The notes under the pieces were generated by a model, which searched no databases, was not told where the DNA came from, and saw nothing but the letters and a program-made list of their open reading frames with translations. This document shows, one piece after another, positions 16,005 through 22,910 of a stretch of DNA of 39,433 nt; position 1 is the first letter of the stretch, and the number at the start of each line of letters is the position of its first letter. A program made the translations under genes and the position numbers. The DNA comes from an uncultured Pseudomonadota bacterium (GTDB lineage Bacteria; Pseudomonadota; Gammaproteobacteria; Ga0077536), in assembly GCA_902597385.1 (NCBI GenBank), contig CACJXQ010000015.1, positions 1 through 39,433 on the forward strand. The letters are read 5' to 3'.

Positions 16005-17327
16005 TTAATGCGATGAATTACTTGCGATGCGTTTGAGAGCCAATTTAGCTTTCGGAGTGAGTAACAGACTTTTGACGATCAGGGAACAGAAATTGAGGAA
16101 GGACACGTGAGCGCCAACACTTAATCTGTTTTTACGAAACCAAAAAGGAATCTTCTTCACTACCCTTATATTATTCTCAAAGCTAGCGACTAAAATATCA
16201 GGCATATCTTCTACTCTCTCGGGATGAGGGACAGGCTCCAAAATAGCATTCTTCTCCTTCACAGACATTCGAGCACTTTCTATTTTGCCAATCAAAGCGG
16301 CGCTGTAAGTCTGTTGACACATTAAGACCGACTGCAAAGTAATATGCTTGTCGCTAAAAATCGCTTGCTTTGGTCTAGCTGCCAAACCATTCGCCGTACA
16401 ATCTATAAACAAACATCCCTCTTCATAAGCGACCGAGCCGTTGTCCAATTCAATACGATCTATGCCTATAGCGTGTACGCGACCTTTCCGTACAACGTCC
16501 TTCACGCTCTTCAATATTTTAAATTCTCTCTGGCTAAACGTCGCACATCGCCACTTTCTTGGAAGTTCCTCATCCAATAGTCGAAATAAACTTCCCTTTT
16601 TTTCTAACTCGAGAAATATTTGCTCAACCGAGCTGTTATTTTGGATAGCTTTCAAAAACTTAATAAATTCGTTACCGACAATCCCCGTCTGCACCTTACT
16701 GCGATTCCAAAACCACATATCATTGGGCACCACCCATTTAATTTGGTCGGCCAGCACCCCATTATCGATTAAATGTACGACAGCATCTGCCCCCGTTTTA
16801 CCACCCCCGATAACACAAAACCTTTTTGGCTTGTGTTGTAGATCTAATAAATCGTTAATTGGAACAAACTTCACCCCATCACCGACTTTAAAGTTGGGGC
16901 TATGCGTGGCTGGGGTTAAAACTTTCATGTAGGACGCATCAACCACTTTCTCCTTCACCTGAATCTTGATTGGCTTATCAGGATTTAACAGGGGTATCGC
17001 GAGACCGCTTCCCTTATATTCAGTTCCAAAGAAAAACGTGATTGCAGAACTCTTTTGTAATTGTTTAACAACCCGATCGTAGTAATCAACAAGCTCTGCG
17101 TGGGAAGAAAGATCGTTACCGCCTGAACTCAACTCTAAAGAGCCAACCCCGTAAAAGGCGGCAGGTTGATGGAGCGCTACAAACCGATAATCATCCACCC
17201 AATGCCCCCCAGGGAGCGGCCGCTTTTCAATAATAACTATTTTAGATCGTGGTTTCTCTTTATGTATTGCATCCGCAAAAGCCAGCCCCATGGCCCCTGC
17301 ACCGATTACAAGATAGTCAGTCTCCAT
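16005..17327 (-). CDS. FAD-dependent NAD(P)-binding oxidoreductase (monooxygenase-like flavoprotein)
   Basis: The 440-residue protein has two dinucleotide-binding motifs: YLVIGAGAMGLAFADAI at the N-terminus for FAD, and FCVIGGGKTGADAVVHLI near residue 175 for NAD(P)H. This two-site layout resembles flavin monooxygenases and lysine/ornithine hydroxylase-like enzymes. LPGGHWVDDYRFVALHQPAAFYG lies where such enzymes have GGTW. The Baeyer-Villiger fingerprint is not seen. The ATG at 17327 follows GAAGG by seven bases; longer upstream starts would run into the preceding gene. It is the last gene of the TetR-led operon, 14 bases after the subunit IV-like gene. The substrate is unknown; it could also act as a reductase feeding the membrane partners. 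Confidence 0.75.
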   Translation of the reverse strand: METDYLVIGAGAMGLAFADAIHKEKPRSKIVIIEKRPLPGGHWVDDYRFVALHQPAAFYGVGSLELSSGGNDLSSHAELVDYYDRVVKQLQKSSAITFFFGTEYKGSGLAIPLLNPDKPIKIQVKEKVVDASYMKVLTPATHSPNFKVGDGVKFVPINDLLDLQHKPKRFCVIGGGKTGADAVVHLIDNGVLADQIKWVVPNDMWFWNRSKVQTGIVGNEFIKFLKAIQNNSSVEQIFLELEKKGSLFRLLDEELPRKWRCATFSQREFKILKSVKDVVRKGRVHAIGIDRIELDNGSVAYEEGCLFIDCTANGLAARPKQAIFSDKHITLQSVLMCQQTYSAALIGKIESARMSVKEKNAILEPVPHPERVEDMPDILVASFENNIRVVKKIPFWFRKNRLSVGAHVSFLNFCSLIVKSLLLTPKAKLALKRIASNSSH

Positions 17328-17341
17328 AAGATAACCTTCAT

Positions 17342-17617
17342 TTATAAAATGCCAAGCAGCAGCAGTAGGACAGTACTTATAACTATGAGCCACAATACAA
17401 AAGCGTAATGCAAAAAGGAAGGGGCATGGCGTAATTCCATGAACTGATAACCAATCACCCATATCTTGATCGCTGCAGTAATGATGACCCCCATTATCAC
17501 ACGGTCAGGACTATCCGATGCAGTACCGAACCACCACGCTAACACAGTCATTCCGACAAGCACAAACCACGCCCATGTCATCACACTTAAGCCTTGGATT
17601 CTGATGATAGTATTCAT
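17342..17617 (-). CDS. Cytochrome c oxidase subunit IV-like (NorF/COX4-type) small membrane protein
   Basis: This 91-residue protein has three hydrophobic segments (about residues 13-30, 40-58 and 68-90). The middle one, VIMGVIITAAIKIWVIGYQFMELRHAP, carries the KxxxxxxQFMELRHA signature of prokaryotic COX4/NorF proteins. It is a small accessory subunit predicted to sit in the inner membrane beside the subunit III-like protein encoded 30 bases upstream. Family members assist haem-copper oxidases or nitric oxide reductases, but no catalytic haem-copper subunit is present here. The function in this context is unknown. Confidence 0.72.
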   Translation of the reverse strand: MNTIIRIQGLSVMTWAWFVLVGMTVLAWWFGTASDSPDRVIMGVIITAAIKIWVIGYQFMELRHAPSFLHYAFVLWLIVISTVLLLLLGIL

Positions 17618-17647
17618 TGAAACTATTTTACCCCCATTCTCGACTAC

Positions 17648-18238
17648 TCATAACAGATAAAGTAAAGCGAATAGCATAATCCAAAGGAGGTCGACCAGAT
17701 GCCAAAAAATAGCGCCACTCTCTAACGTTTGAATTTCTCGAGCAGAGAGACTAGAACGTTGACTCATCCGAAGTAAAAATAACAGGACTCCCAAGCCTAC
17801 TAAAACATGTATTAAATGGATGCCTGTAAAAATAAAAAAATACATATAAAAATCGTTCGTCACGGGACTATAGCCGGCCTCTATTTTCGCATTCCATTCA
17901 AATATTTTATTAACAACGAAACCAACCCCGCACCCTATTCCCAAAAAAAACCATTGTTTATTTTTTCCACTAGGCATACTACGGCATCTTTCTACCCCGA
18001 TTGCCACAAAAAGTGAACCTGTCAGTAGTAGTAGGGTGTTGGCAATTCCAAAGCGAAGATCAAGAGTTCCCCTAGAAGCCTCAAAAATATCCGTTTGCTC
18101 AGCATGACCTAGGGCTATCAAGATAAAGAAGACCGAGAAAACTAATAAATCACCTGCAACGAATGCCCAGATCCCGGCCTCGCCCGGAATCTGGGTTTTC
18201 ATTTCTACTTTCGAATCTGCGTTAGATAGCTCTACCAT
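17648..18238 (-). CDS. Cytochrome c oxidase subunit III-like (NorE-type) membrane protein
   Basis: This 196-residue protein has five hydrophobic helices. It contains IPGEAGIWAFVAGDLLVF, TGSLFVAIGVERCR, the subunit III-type YFFIFTGIHLIHVLVGL, and a final GAIFWHLVDLLWIMLFALLYLL split across the last helix. The short five-helix form and the WHLVDLLW end match NorE-type proteins more than full subunit III. The ATG at 18238 is listed; an in-frame TTG at 18247 overlaps the upstream stop as TTGA and is an alternative start. Next to it are a NorF-like gene and an unrecognised membrane gene, with no norB or coxA. It probably forms a membrane complex with those neighbours. Confidence 0.8.
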   Translation of the reverse strand: MVELSNADSKVEMKTQIPGEAGIWAFVAGDLLVFSVFFILIALGHAEQTDIFEASRGTLDLRFGIANTLLLLTGSLFVAIGVERCRSMPSGKNKQWFFLGIGCGVGFVVNKIFEWNAKIEAGYSPVTNDFYMYFFIFTGIHLIHVLVGLGVLLFLLRMSQRSSLSAREIQTLESGAIFWHLVDLLWIMLFALLYLL

Positions 18239-18243
18239 TAATC

Positions 18244-18972
18244 TCAACTATCTTCTGTTTGAGCAATCCGTATCATTAAAAAGGACATGACCGCTATCCA
18301 AACGAAAAACGCTACAAAGGGTATCCACATGGCCACTACCCCATGCCACGAAAATGGGCCATCTTTAAAAAACATGACCATCTGGCCAGGCGCAAATAGC
18401 AGCACGGCCCATAAGTTGACATAAGCCGCCCATCTTGGAAATGGCTCTTTACCCTCTTCCGCAAGAAAAATCGGTAATGCTACCATTACACACCAACCTC
18501 CGAAGAGTGGCACCGAAAAGAGAGCCAAGAAATAAGCAAAGTCAGCCCACATCAAAAGGATCGATGGATGATAAGTTTCTGGGCGAAAAACCATTAAGGC
18601 CCAAGCAAAAGCAACCAAAAGCGCTATCGTTGTGCCCATAGAGCTAAACACGAGTTGAACATATGAAAAACCAGGCTGGGTCTCACATCGTCGGGTTTGC
18701 ATCGCCATTCCTGCACCGAACGTGCCAAACAATGCAAATGAGGCAATCATGAATATCGAACCAATTCGAATTTCAAAAAGATTCTCGGACACCTTGGCCA
18801 CTATCTCCGAAGGCAAATCATTGGCATGAGGGAGTGCCGGCAACATTCCTCCCAACCAGACTCCTCCTATTATAAAAAGCACGATTGCGGCATACCCAGT
18901 GTAGCCACAAAACGCCAATGTTTTCCTAAAAAGTGCATCACTACTTGACGACGGTATTGCTGTTTCGTTCAT
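18244..18972 (-). CDS. Six-helix integral membrane protein, unrecognised family
   Basis: I do not recognise this 242-residue protein. It has six hydrophobic segments, near residues 19-45, 70-95, 105-130, 140-170, 185-205 and 210-235, with short loops and an N-terminus rich in serine. Tryptophans and histidines sit near the loops (LPHAND near 50, SWHGVVAMW near 208), but no haem-binding pattern is convincing. It begins 40 bases after the FAD enzyme and its TGA overlaps a possible TTG start of the subunit III-like gene, so the two are probably translationally coupled. Context suggests it is a partner in a membrane redox complex with the NorE- and NorF-like proteins. Confidence 0.75.
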   Translation of the reverse strand: MNETAIPSSSSDALFRKTLAFCGYTGYAAIVLFIIGGVWLGGMLPALPHANDLPSEIVAKVSENLFEIRIGSIFMIASFALFGTFGAGMAMQTRRCETQPGFSYVQLVFSSMGTTIALLVAFAWALMVFRPETYHPSILLMWADFAYFLALFSVPLFGGWCVMVALPIFLAEEGKEPFPRWAAYVNLWAVLLFAPGQMVMFFKDGPFSWHGVVAMWIPFVAFFVWIAVMSFLMIRIAQTEDS

Positions 18973-19012
18973 TGATTTTCCCCTATTTTACTAATGAATC
19001 TTATTTTATTTC

Positions 19013-20311
19013 TTACACCAAATCCTGCGCTGCCCGCTCCCCACTATACACAGCAGCCTCGACACCAGCTTGAGAAAAGTAATCACCCGCAAGACTAACT
19101 CCCTCAGGCAAAATATCGTGCACAGAATCCAATCGACCATAGTGACCTGGCTTGGCAATTGTTAGGCCTTTGGTATAACGAAATAAATGTACAAAGGTCG
19201 GTTTCGGAGCTTCACCAAAGGCCGCGTGAATCTGTGACACCGCTTCTCGTTTAATATCTTCATCACTCATTTTTTCGAGAGGAGGCGTATTGAAATATAC
19301 GCCAACTGCCTGACCGCCCTTCGGTACCGATGCTGGAGACCTTCGACCATGAAGTACCATTGCTCCCACGTTTCGTTCGCCCCCGACCCCAACTGGGAGC
19401 ACCATGTCCACAGGATAATCAGGCCAAGGATTCTTTTCATAAGCAACGGCTACATGCGCATATTCCGTATAGGGCGTTCCCATCAAGCTTTCGTACGCTT
19501 CTTTCGGGATAAGGTCTTTTAATAGCTTGGCAGCAACAAAGGATTCCGTGGCGATAAGCAGACGATCCGCGTCAAAAACACCTCCTTTAACCGATACGCG
19601 CCATTTTTCACCTATTCTCTCGACCTTATCCACAGGAGATTTCAAATGTTTATTCTCCTTGGGTATAGCTTCGAGAAACCAGTCATTGATCTGCCCTATC
19701 CCTTCGGGCGGAACAGAAAGAGCTAGCTTATGTGCTTGCTGTATAATCGCCTTAGGAAAGGGGGTAGAGAGTTCTTTTAAAGGCACGGCATAAAGAAAAT
19801 CCATAATGGGTCGCATCAAATATTCGTAGGCTCTATCGCCAATGTGTTTACGGGACCATTGTTCGAGATTATCGCCGCGATCAAAGGCAGCTAATTCCGT
19901 TCCACTAAAAGGATTTTTGGGGCCCGACGTAAGAAAAAGTTTGAGGCCCTCATATACCAATCGCACTTTATCTTTAAAAGTCAAAACAGGTAACTTCAAA
20001 AAGCTCAAAAGCGAATCAAATCGTACTTCATATCTGGAGTTGTCCTCATCCATTAGCTCAGTTGTCCCTTCCCATCTCTTCAATTCAGTTTTTCGACCCA
20101 TTTCTTGCAGTAAAGCCATCGTTCGTGGGTAGATACCTCCCATCAAAAATAATGCGCCGGTACCCAAATTAAACCCATCGCGACGCAATTGTTTAGTGCG
20201 TCCACCGAACTGGTCGCTAGCTTCGAAAATCTCTACGTCATGCCCATCTTTATTCAAAGTATAAGCGGCTGCACATCCCGCGGGACCACCACCTATAACG
20301 ATTACTTTCAC
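19013..20311 (-). CDS. FAD-dependent amine oxidase-like / protoporphyrinogen oxidase-like protein
   Basis: The 432-residue protein has an N-terminal FAD motif VIVIGGGPAGCAAAYTLNKDGHDVEIFEA, given here in two parts of the Rossmann fold (GGGPAG, then the terminal Glu), followed by FGGRTKQLRRDGFNLGTGA. The C-terminal SLAGDYFSQAGVEAAVYSGE is the second FAD-contact motif of the flavin amine oxidase, phytoene desaturase and HemY superfamily. It probably oxidises a small or isoprenoid substrate. The start is GTG at 20311 with AGGGGG eight bases upstream; a GTG at 20320 has no spacing for a binding site. It starts 12 bases after the TetR gene, so the regulator and enzyme are cotranscribed. Confidence 0.8.
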   Translation of the reverse strand: MKVIVIGGGPAGCAAAYTLNKDGHDVEIFEASDQFGGRTKQLRRDGFNLGTGALFLMGGIYPRTMALLQEMGRKTELKRWEGTTELMDEDNSRYEVRFDSLLSFLKLPVLTFKDKVRLVYEGLKLFLTSGPKNPFSGTELAAFDRGDNLEQWSRKHIGDRAYEYLMRPIMDFLYAVPLKELSTPFPKAIIQQAHKLALSVPPEGIGQINDWFLEAIPKENKHLKSPVDKVERIGEKWRVSVKGGVFDADRLLIATESFVAAKLLKDLIPKEAYESLMGTPYTEYAHVAVAYEKNPWPDYPVDMVLPVGVGGERNVGAMVLHGRRSPASVPKGGQAVGVYFNTPPLEKMSDEDIKREAVSQIHAAFGEAPKPTFVHLFRYTKGLTIAKPGHYGRLDSVHDILPEGVSLAGDYFSQAGVEAAVYSGERAAQDLV

Positions 20312-20323
20312 TCCTAACACCCC

Positions 20324-20953
20324 CTAAGATTGATTCTCTGCAACCAATGATCCAAAAACCAACTTGTTTAAAAATTCGGAAATAACACTGTCTTTTTTTC
20401 CAACGATTTTCATCTGGACAATCATATGTCCTCCACTAACAATCATATGCGCGGCAATTTCAGCATTTACACTAGCTTGAATTTCCCCTTCACGCTTACC
20501 CTCCTCAATCACCTTCGTGAAAAGGTTAATCACCTTGGTCTGAAGTTCTTCATAAAGTGGCCAGGTCGTTTCTCTTATGGCCGTACTCCAGTTCAACCAA
20601 ATTTTCATAATATCTTCATTGTTATCGACATTCTCTCCGAATGCCCGTGTTACCGCTAACATCTTCGCGTAAACCAGATCTTCGGAATCTAAAGCCTCCT
20701 TTACCACTTGGAAGAGAAACAAATCGACTTTTTTCAAGACCTCACGAACAAGTATCTCTCGAGTTGGAAAATAACTAAAAACGGTAGGCACAGACACCTG
20801 AGACTCCTCCGCTATTTCCGCATGCCGACCCGCTCCAAGGCCACGACGGGCGAACACCTTTATGGCCTGCATAAGTAATTGCTCACGACGTACTTCCGGA
20901 GATAGTTTGGAGGCGCGTTTTCGTACCCGGATGCTTCTAATTAATTGTTTCAT
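20324..20953 (-). CDS. TetR/AcrR family transcriptional regulator
   Basis: The 209-residue protein has an N-terminal TetR helix-turn-helix: REQLLMQAIKVFARRGLGAGRHAEIAEE, then VSVPTVFSYFPTREILVREVL, near residues 24-70. The C-terminal ligand domain is helical and not diagnostic. It is first in a six-gene operon and faces the + strand gene at 21151, so it most likely represses both promoters in the intervening 197 bases until its ligand arrives. The ATG at 20953 lacks a strong ribosome binding site. The basic first 20 residues (RVRKRASK) may extend DNA contact. The ligand is unknown but is probably a substrate of the operon enzymes. Confidence 0.88.
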   Translation of the reverse strand: MKQLIRSIRVRKRASKLSPEVRREQLLMQAIKVFARRGLGAGRHAEIAEESQVSVPTVFSYFPTREILVREVLKKVDLFLFQVVKEALDSEDLVYAKMLAVTRAFGENVDNNEDIMKIWLNWSTAIRETTWPLYEELQTKVINLFTKVIEEGKREGEIQASVNAEIAAHMIVSGGHMIVQMKIVGKKDSVISEFLNKLVFGSLVAENQS

Positions 20954-20973
20954 TTATGTTTTATAATGATAAA

Positions 20974-21002
20974 ATTGTCATTGACTATTATATCAATACA
21001 AT
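20974..21002. promoter_or_regulatory. Candidate TetR operator between divergent promoters
   Basis: ATTGT-c-ATTGA (20974-20984) is mirrored by TCAAT-ACAAT (20993-21002) around an 8-base centre, a 10-base inverted repeat with one unpaired C. It covers the predicted -10 of the regulator promoter and the spacer of the opposing promoter, which is where a TetR repressor would act. The assignment rests on position and symmetry only. Confidence 0.4.
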
Positions 21003-21010
21003 GCTAGCTT
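20981..21010 (+). promoter_or_regulatory. Candidate promoter for the gene at 21151
   Basis: TTGACT (20981-20986) and TAGCTT (21005-21010) are 18 bases apart, with TGC directly before the -10 as in extended -10 promoters. The -35 matches at five of six positions; the -10 is weaker. The leader before the TTG start would be about 130 bases. Confidence 0.4.
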
Positions 21011-21016
21011 AGTCCA
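20987..21016 (-). promoter_or_regulatory. Candidate promoter for the TetR-led operon
   Basis: On the minus strand TGGACT (21016-21011) and a perfect TATAAT (20992-20987) are 18 bases apart. Transcription would start near 20980, about 27 bases before the ATG at 20953. It overlaps the opposing promoter and the inverted repeat at 20974-21002. Confidence 0.45.
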
Positions 21017-21150
21017 TAGTTAATCAAAAATTGAGGCGCTGACTCTGTCAAAACTAAAAGACTTGGTTACATGAAGGCTTCTGCACCCTATGTATCCCAA
21101 AAGAAACATACAATAGAGTTTGAAGCGACAGAAAGAGGGAGATAAAAACT

Positions 21151-22215
21151 TTGATTACCATAAGCGAAGATATTAAGAACGGCCGCCGCTGGGTCAACCG
21201 TGAGATTGGAAAACTCGACCCCAATGAAGATTATGCGACCATCATGTCAATGATAGCCCAGTATCAAATGGACGAGTTTACATTGAATTTCTTAGTCACG
21301 ATCCTAACCAGTTATGTGGTTAAACCTGCCCATATGGGAGAAACCTTAATCCTAACTAACAAAGCGATGCGTCGACCAAACCAACGGATGCAAGATGCTC
21401 TAGATTTCTTTTGGACTTGGTATGCTACTGGTCCGGATTCTTCGGAGACAATAGAGTCAGTACAAAGACTAAACAAATTACACCTCGGAGTCGCTCGCAG
21501 ATTACCTGGTCATTTTGAAAATAGCGATGATTTTATATACGTACTGGGTAGATTAGTTGTTCTCCAAGACAGACTATTGAAGAAGCTTGGCCTAGATGGA
21601 ATGGATGCGGCCATTAAATTAGCACAGTTCAATTTCGCCAAATCCTTGTCTAAACACTTCAGACGAGAAGGTGATCTGGAACTAGAAGGTTTTCCTGAAA
21701 CTCTGGAGGATTTAGAAGCTTTCGTAGATCATTGGGAAATGAAGAATCACGTATACTCTCCAGTATTGACCGATTTGGTCCTCGCTCTTATCTACGCATT
21801 TGGCGAACGTTGGTTTCCTAGACCCTTACATGCGCTGGGTCGATGGATTGCCATCTATTCCTTAGAGGATAATTTTTTAAACCATGTGCGAATTGAGCCC
21901 TTAACGGGGGCTAAAAAGGCCATCACCCATTTCCTTCTGAAGGGGCTCCTGTTTTACAAAACGCGACTCGCCGCCGATGCTAAGACATCAGCTTATGCAA
22001 GTCGGAAAACTCTAACGGTGAACGAACTTAAGGAAATAGATAAATCAGCAGTACAGCGAGTTTCGGATATGGGTTGGACCAAAGGTGGTCGAGACGCTAT
22101 GGGGCTTGGTGAAAATGTCCCTATCAAACACGGCTGCCCTGTCATGAACCACTCTTCCCCCAACCAGTCTATCGAGGAGGTCACTAGCGAGCCTAGAAAA
22201 AGTTCGCCTGCTTAA
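21151..22215 (+). CDS. Putative MpaB/DUF2236-type oxygenase domain protein
   Basis: The 354-residue protein is mostly helical, without signal peptide. VQRLNKLHLGVARRLPGHFENSDDFIYVLGRL (key positions R-x3-LH near residues 108-114) resembles the Arg...His region of MpaB, latex-clearing protein and DUF2236 proteins, in which the His can bind haem. The match is from memory and moderate. A C-terminal tail after residue 300 is polar, with a single Cys in IKHGCPVMNH. The start is TTG at 21151 with GGGAG nine bases upstream. Divergent placement from a TetR gene suggests shared control with the flavoprotein/NorEF-like operon. If it is not an oxygenase, the function is unknown. Confidence 0.5.
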   Translation: MITISEDIKNGRRWVNREIGKLDPNEDYATIMSMIAQYQMDEFTLNFLVTILTSYVVKPAHMGETLILTNKAMRRPNQRMQDALDFFWTWYATGPDSSETIESVQRLNKLHLGVARRLPGHFENSDDFIYVLGRLVVLQDRLLKKLGLDGMDAAIKLAQFNFAKSLSKHFRREGDLELEGFPETLEDLEAFVDHWEMKNHVYSPVLTDLVLALIYAFGERWFPRPLHALGRWIAIYSLEDNFLNHVRIEPLTGAKKAITHFLLKGLLFYKTRLAADAKTSAYASRKTLTVNELKEIDKSAVQRVSDMGWTKGGRDAMGLGENVPIKHGCPVMNHSSPNQSIEEVTSEPRKSSPA

Positions 22216-22231
22216 TCCAATCAAACTCTCA

Positions 22232-22891
22232 CTACTTACTCGTGATCGCTGACCCCATCCGAACCTGTTTGGACGCGGTACCTGCAGGAGGAGGAATGGC
22301 TATACCCCTCACAACCTGAGGACGCTCCGCTATAGTCCCTATCCATCGTTGTAAATTTTCTAACCCTTCGACAGACACCCTCGCCCACCGGTGCGTTTTG
22401 ACCCAACACCAGTTGGCAATATCAGCGATACTGTAGTCGCCGGCAAGAAAATCCACTGTGCTGAGTCTCTTATCCAACACCTCGTAAAGCCTTCGAGTTT
22501 CGTTCTTATAGCGCAGTTTTGCCTCAGGAACATCTTTCGAAAAATACCTTTCGAAGACGACTGCCTGACCCTGCATAGGTCCGATACCTCCCATTTGAAA
22601 CATCAGCCACTGCAAGCATTGCCAGTAACCACGCTCCTCTTTGGGCACAAGTTTTCCATACTTCTTGGCAAGATAAAGCATAAGAGCACCTGATTCGAAT
22701 ACGGTCATCTCAGTCTCGTCATCGTGAAGGACGGGAATCCTTCCATTGGGGTTCATCTTTAGAAACTCTTCTGTATGCTGTTCGCCCTCTGATAGATCTA
22801 TAGCATGGACCTTGTACGGAATTTCTAATTCTTCTAAAGTAACAGTCGCTTTCCATCCGTTCGGGGTGGCCGAAGTATATATATGTATCAC
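22232..22891 (-). CDS. Glutathione S-transferase, YfcG/YghU-like (nu class)
   Basis: The 219-residue protein begins IHIYTSATPNGWKATVTLEEL, the diagnostic start of the YfcG/YghU group, and continues with NPNGRIPVLHDDE and ESGALMLYLAKKYG for glutathione binding. The C-terminal domain has WLMFQMGGIGPMQGQ and FLAGDYSIADIANWCW. Relatives reduce disulfides using two glutathiones and show low transferase activity. The GTG at 22891 is chosen because GGAG lies six bases upstream and the protein then begins exactly at the family start; a TTG at 22930 would overlap the previous gene. It follows the Baeyer-Villiger monooxygenase by 19 bases and is probably cotranscribed. Confidence 0.88.
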   Translation of the reverse strand: MIHIYTSATPNGWKATVTLEELEIPYKVHAIDLSEGEQHTEEFLKMNPNGRIPVLHDDETEMTVFESGALMLYLAKKYGKLVPKEERGYWQCLQWLMFQMGGIGPMQGQAVVFERYFSKDVPEAKLRYKNETRRLYEVLDKRLSTVDFLAGDYSIADIANWCWVKTHRWARVSVEGLENLQRWIGTIAERPQVVRGIAIPPPAGTASKQVRMGSAITSK

Positions 22892-22910
22892 CTTCTGCTC
22901 CGTTCTCCCC

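Noticed and set aside
16441-16932. 163-codon + strand open frame opposite the flavoprotein gene
   Set aside because: It is antisense to a gene with clear dinucleotide-binding motifs and reads as low-information sequence.
16005-18972. A nitric oxide reductase or terminal oxidase operon
   Set aside because: NorE- and NorF-like proteins are present, but no norB, norC or coxA catalytic gene is visible, so calling it an oxidase or NO reductase would be unsupported.
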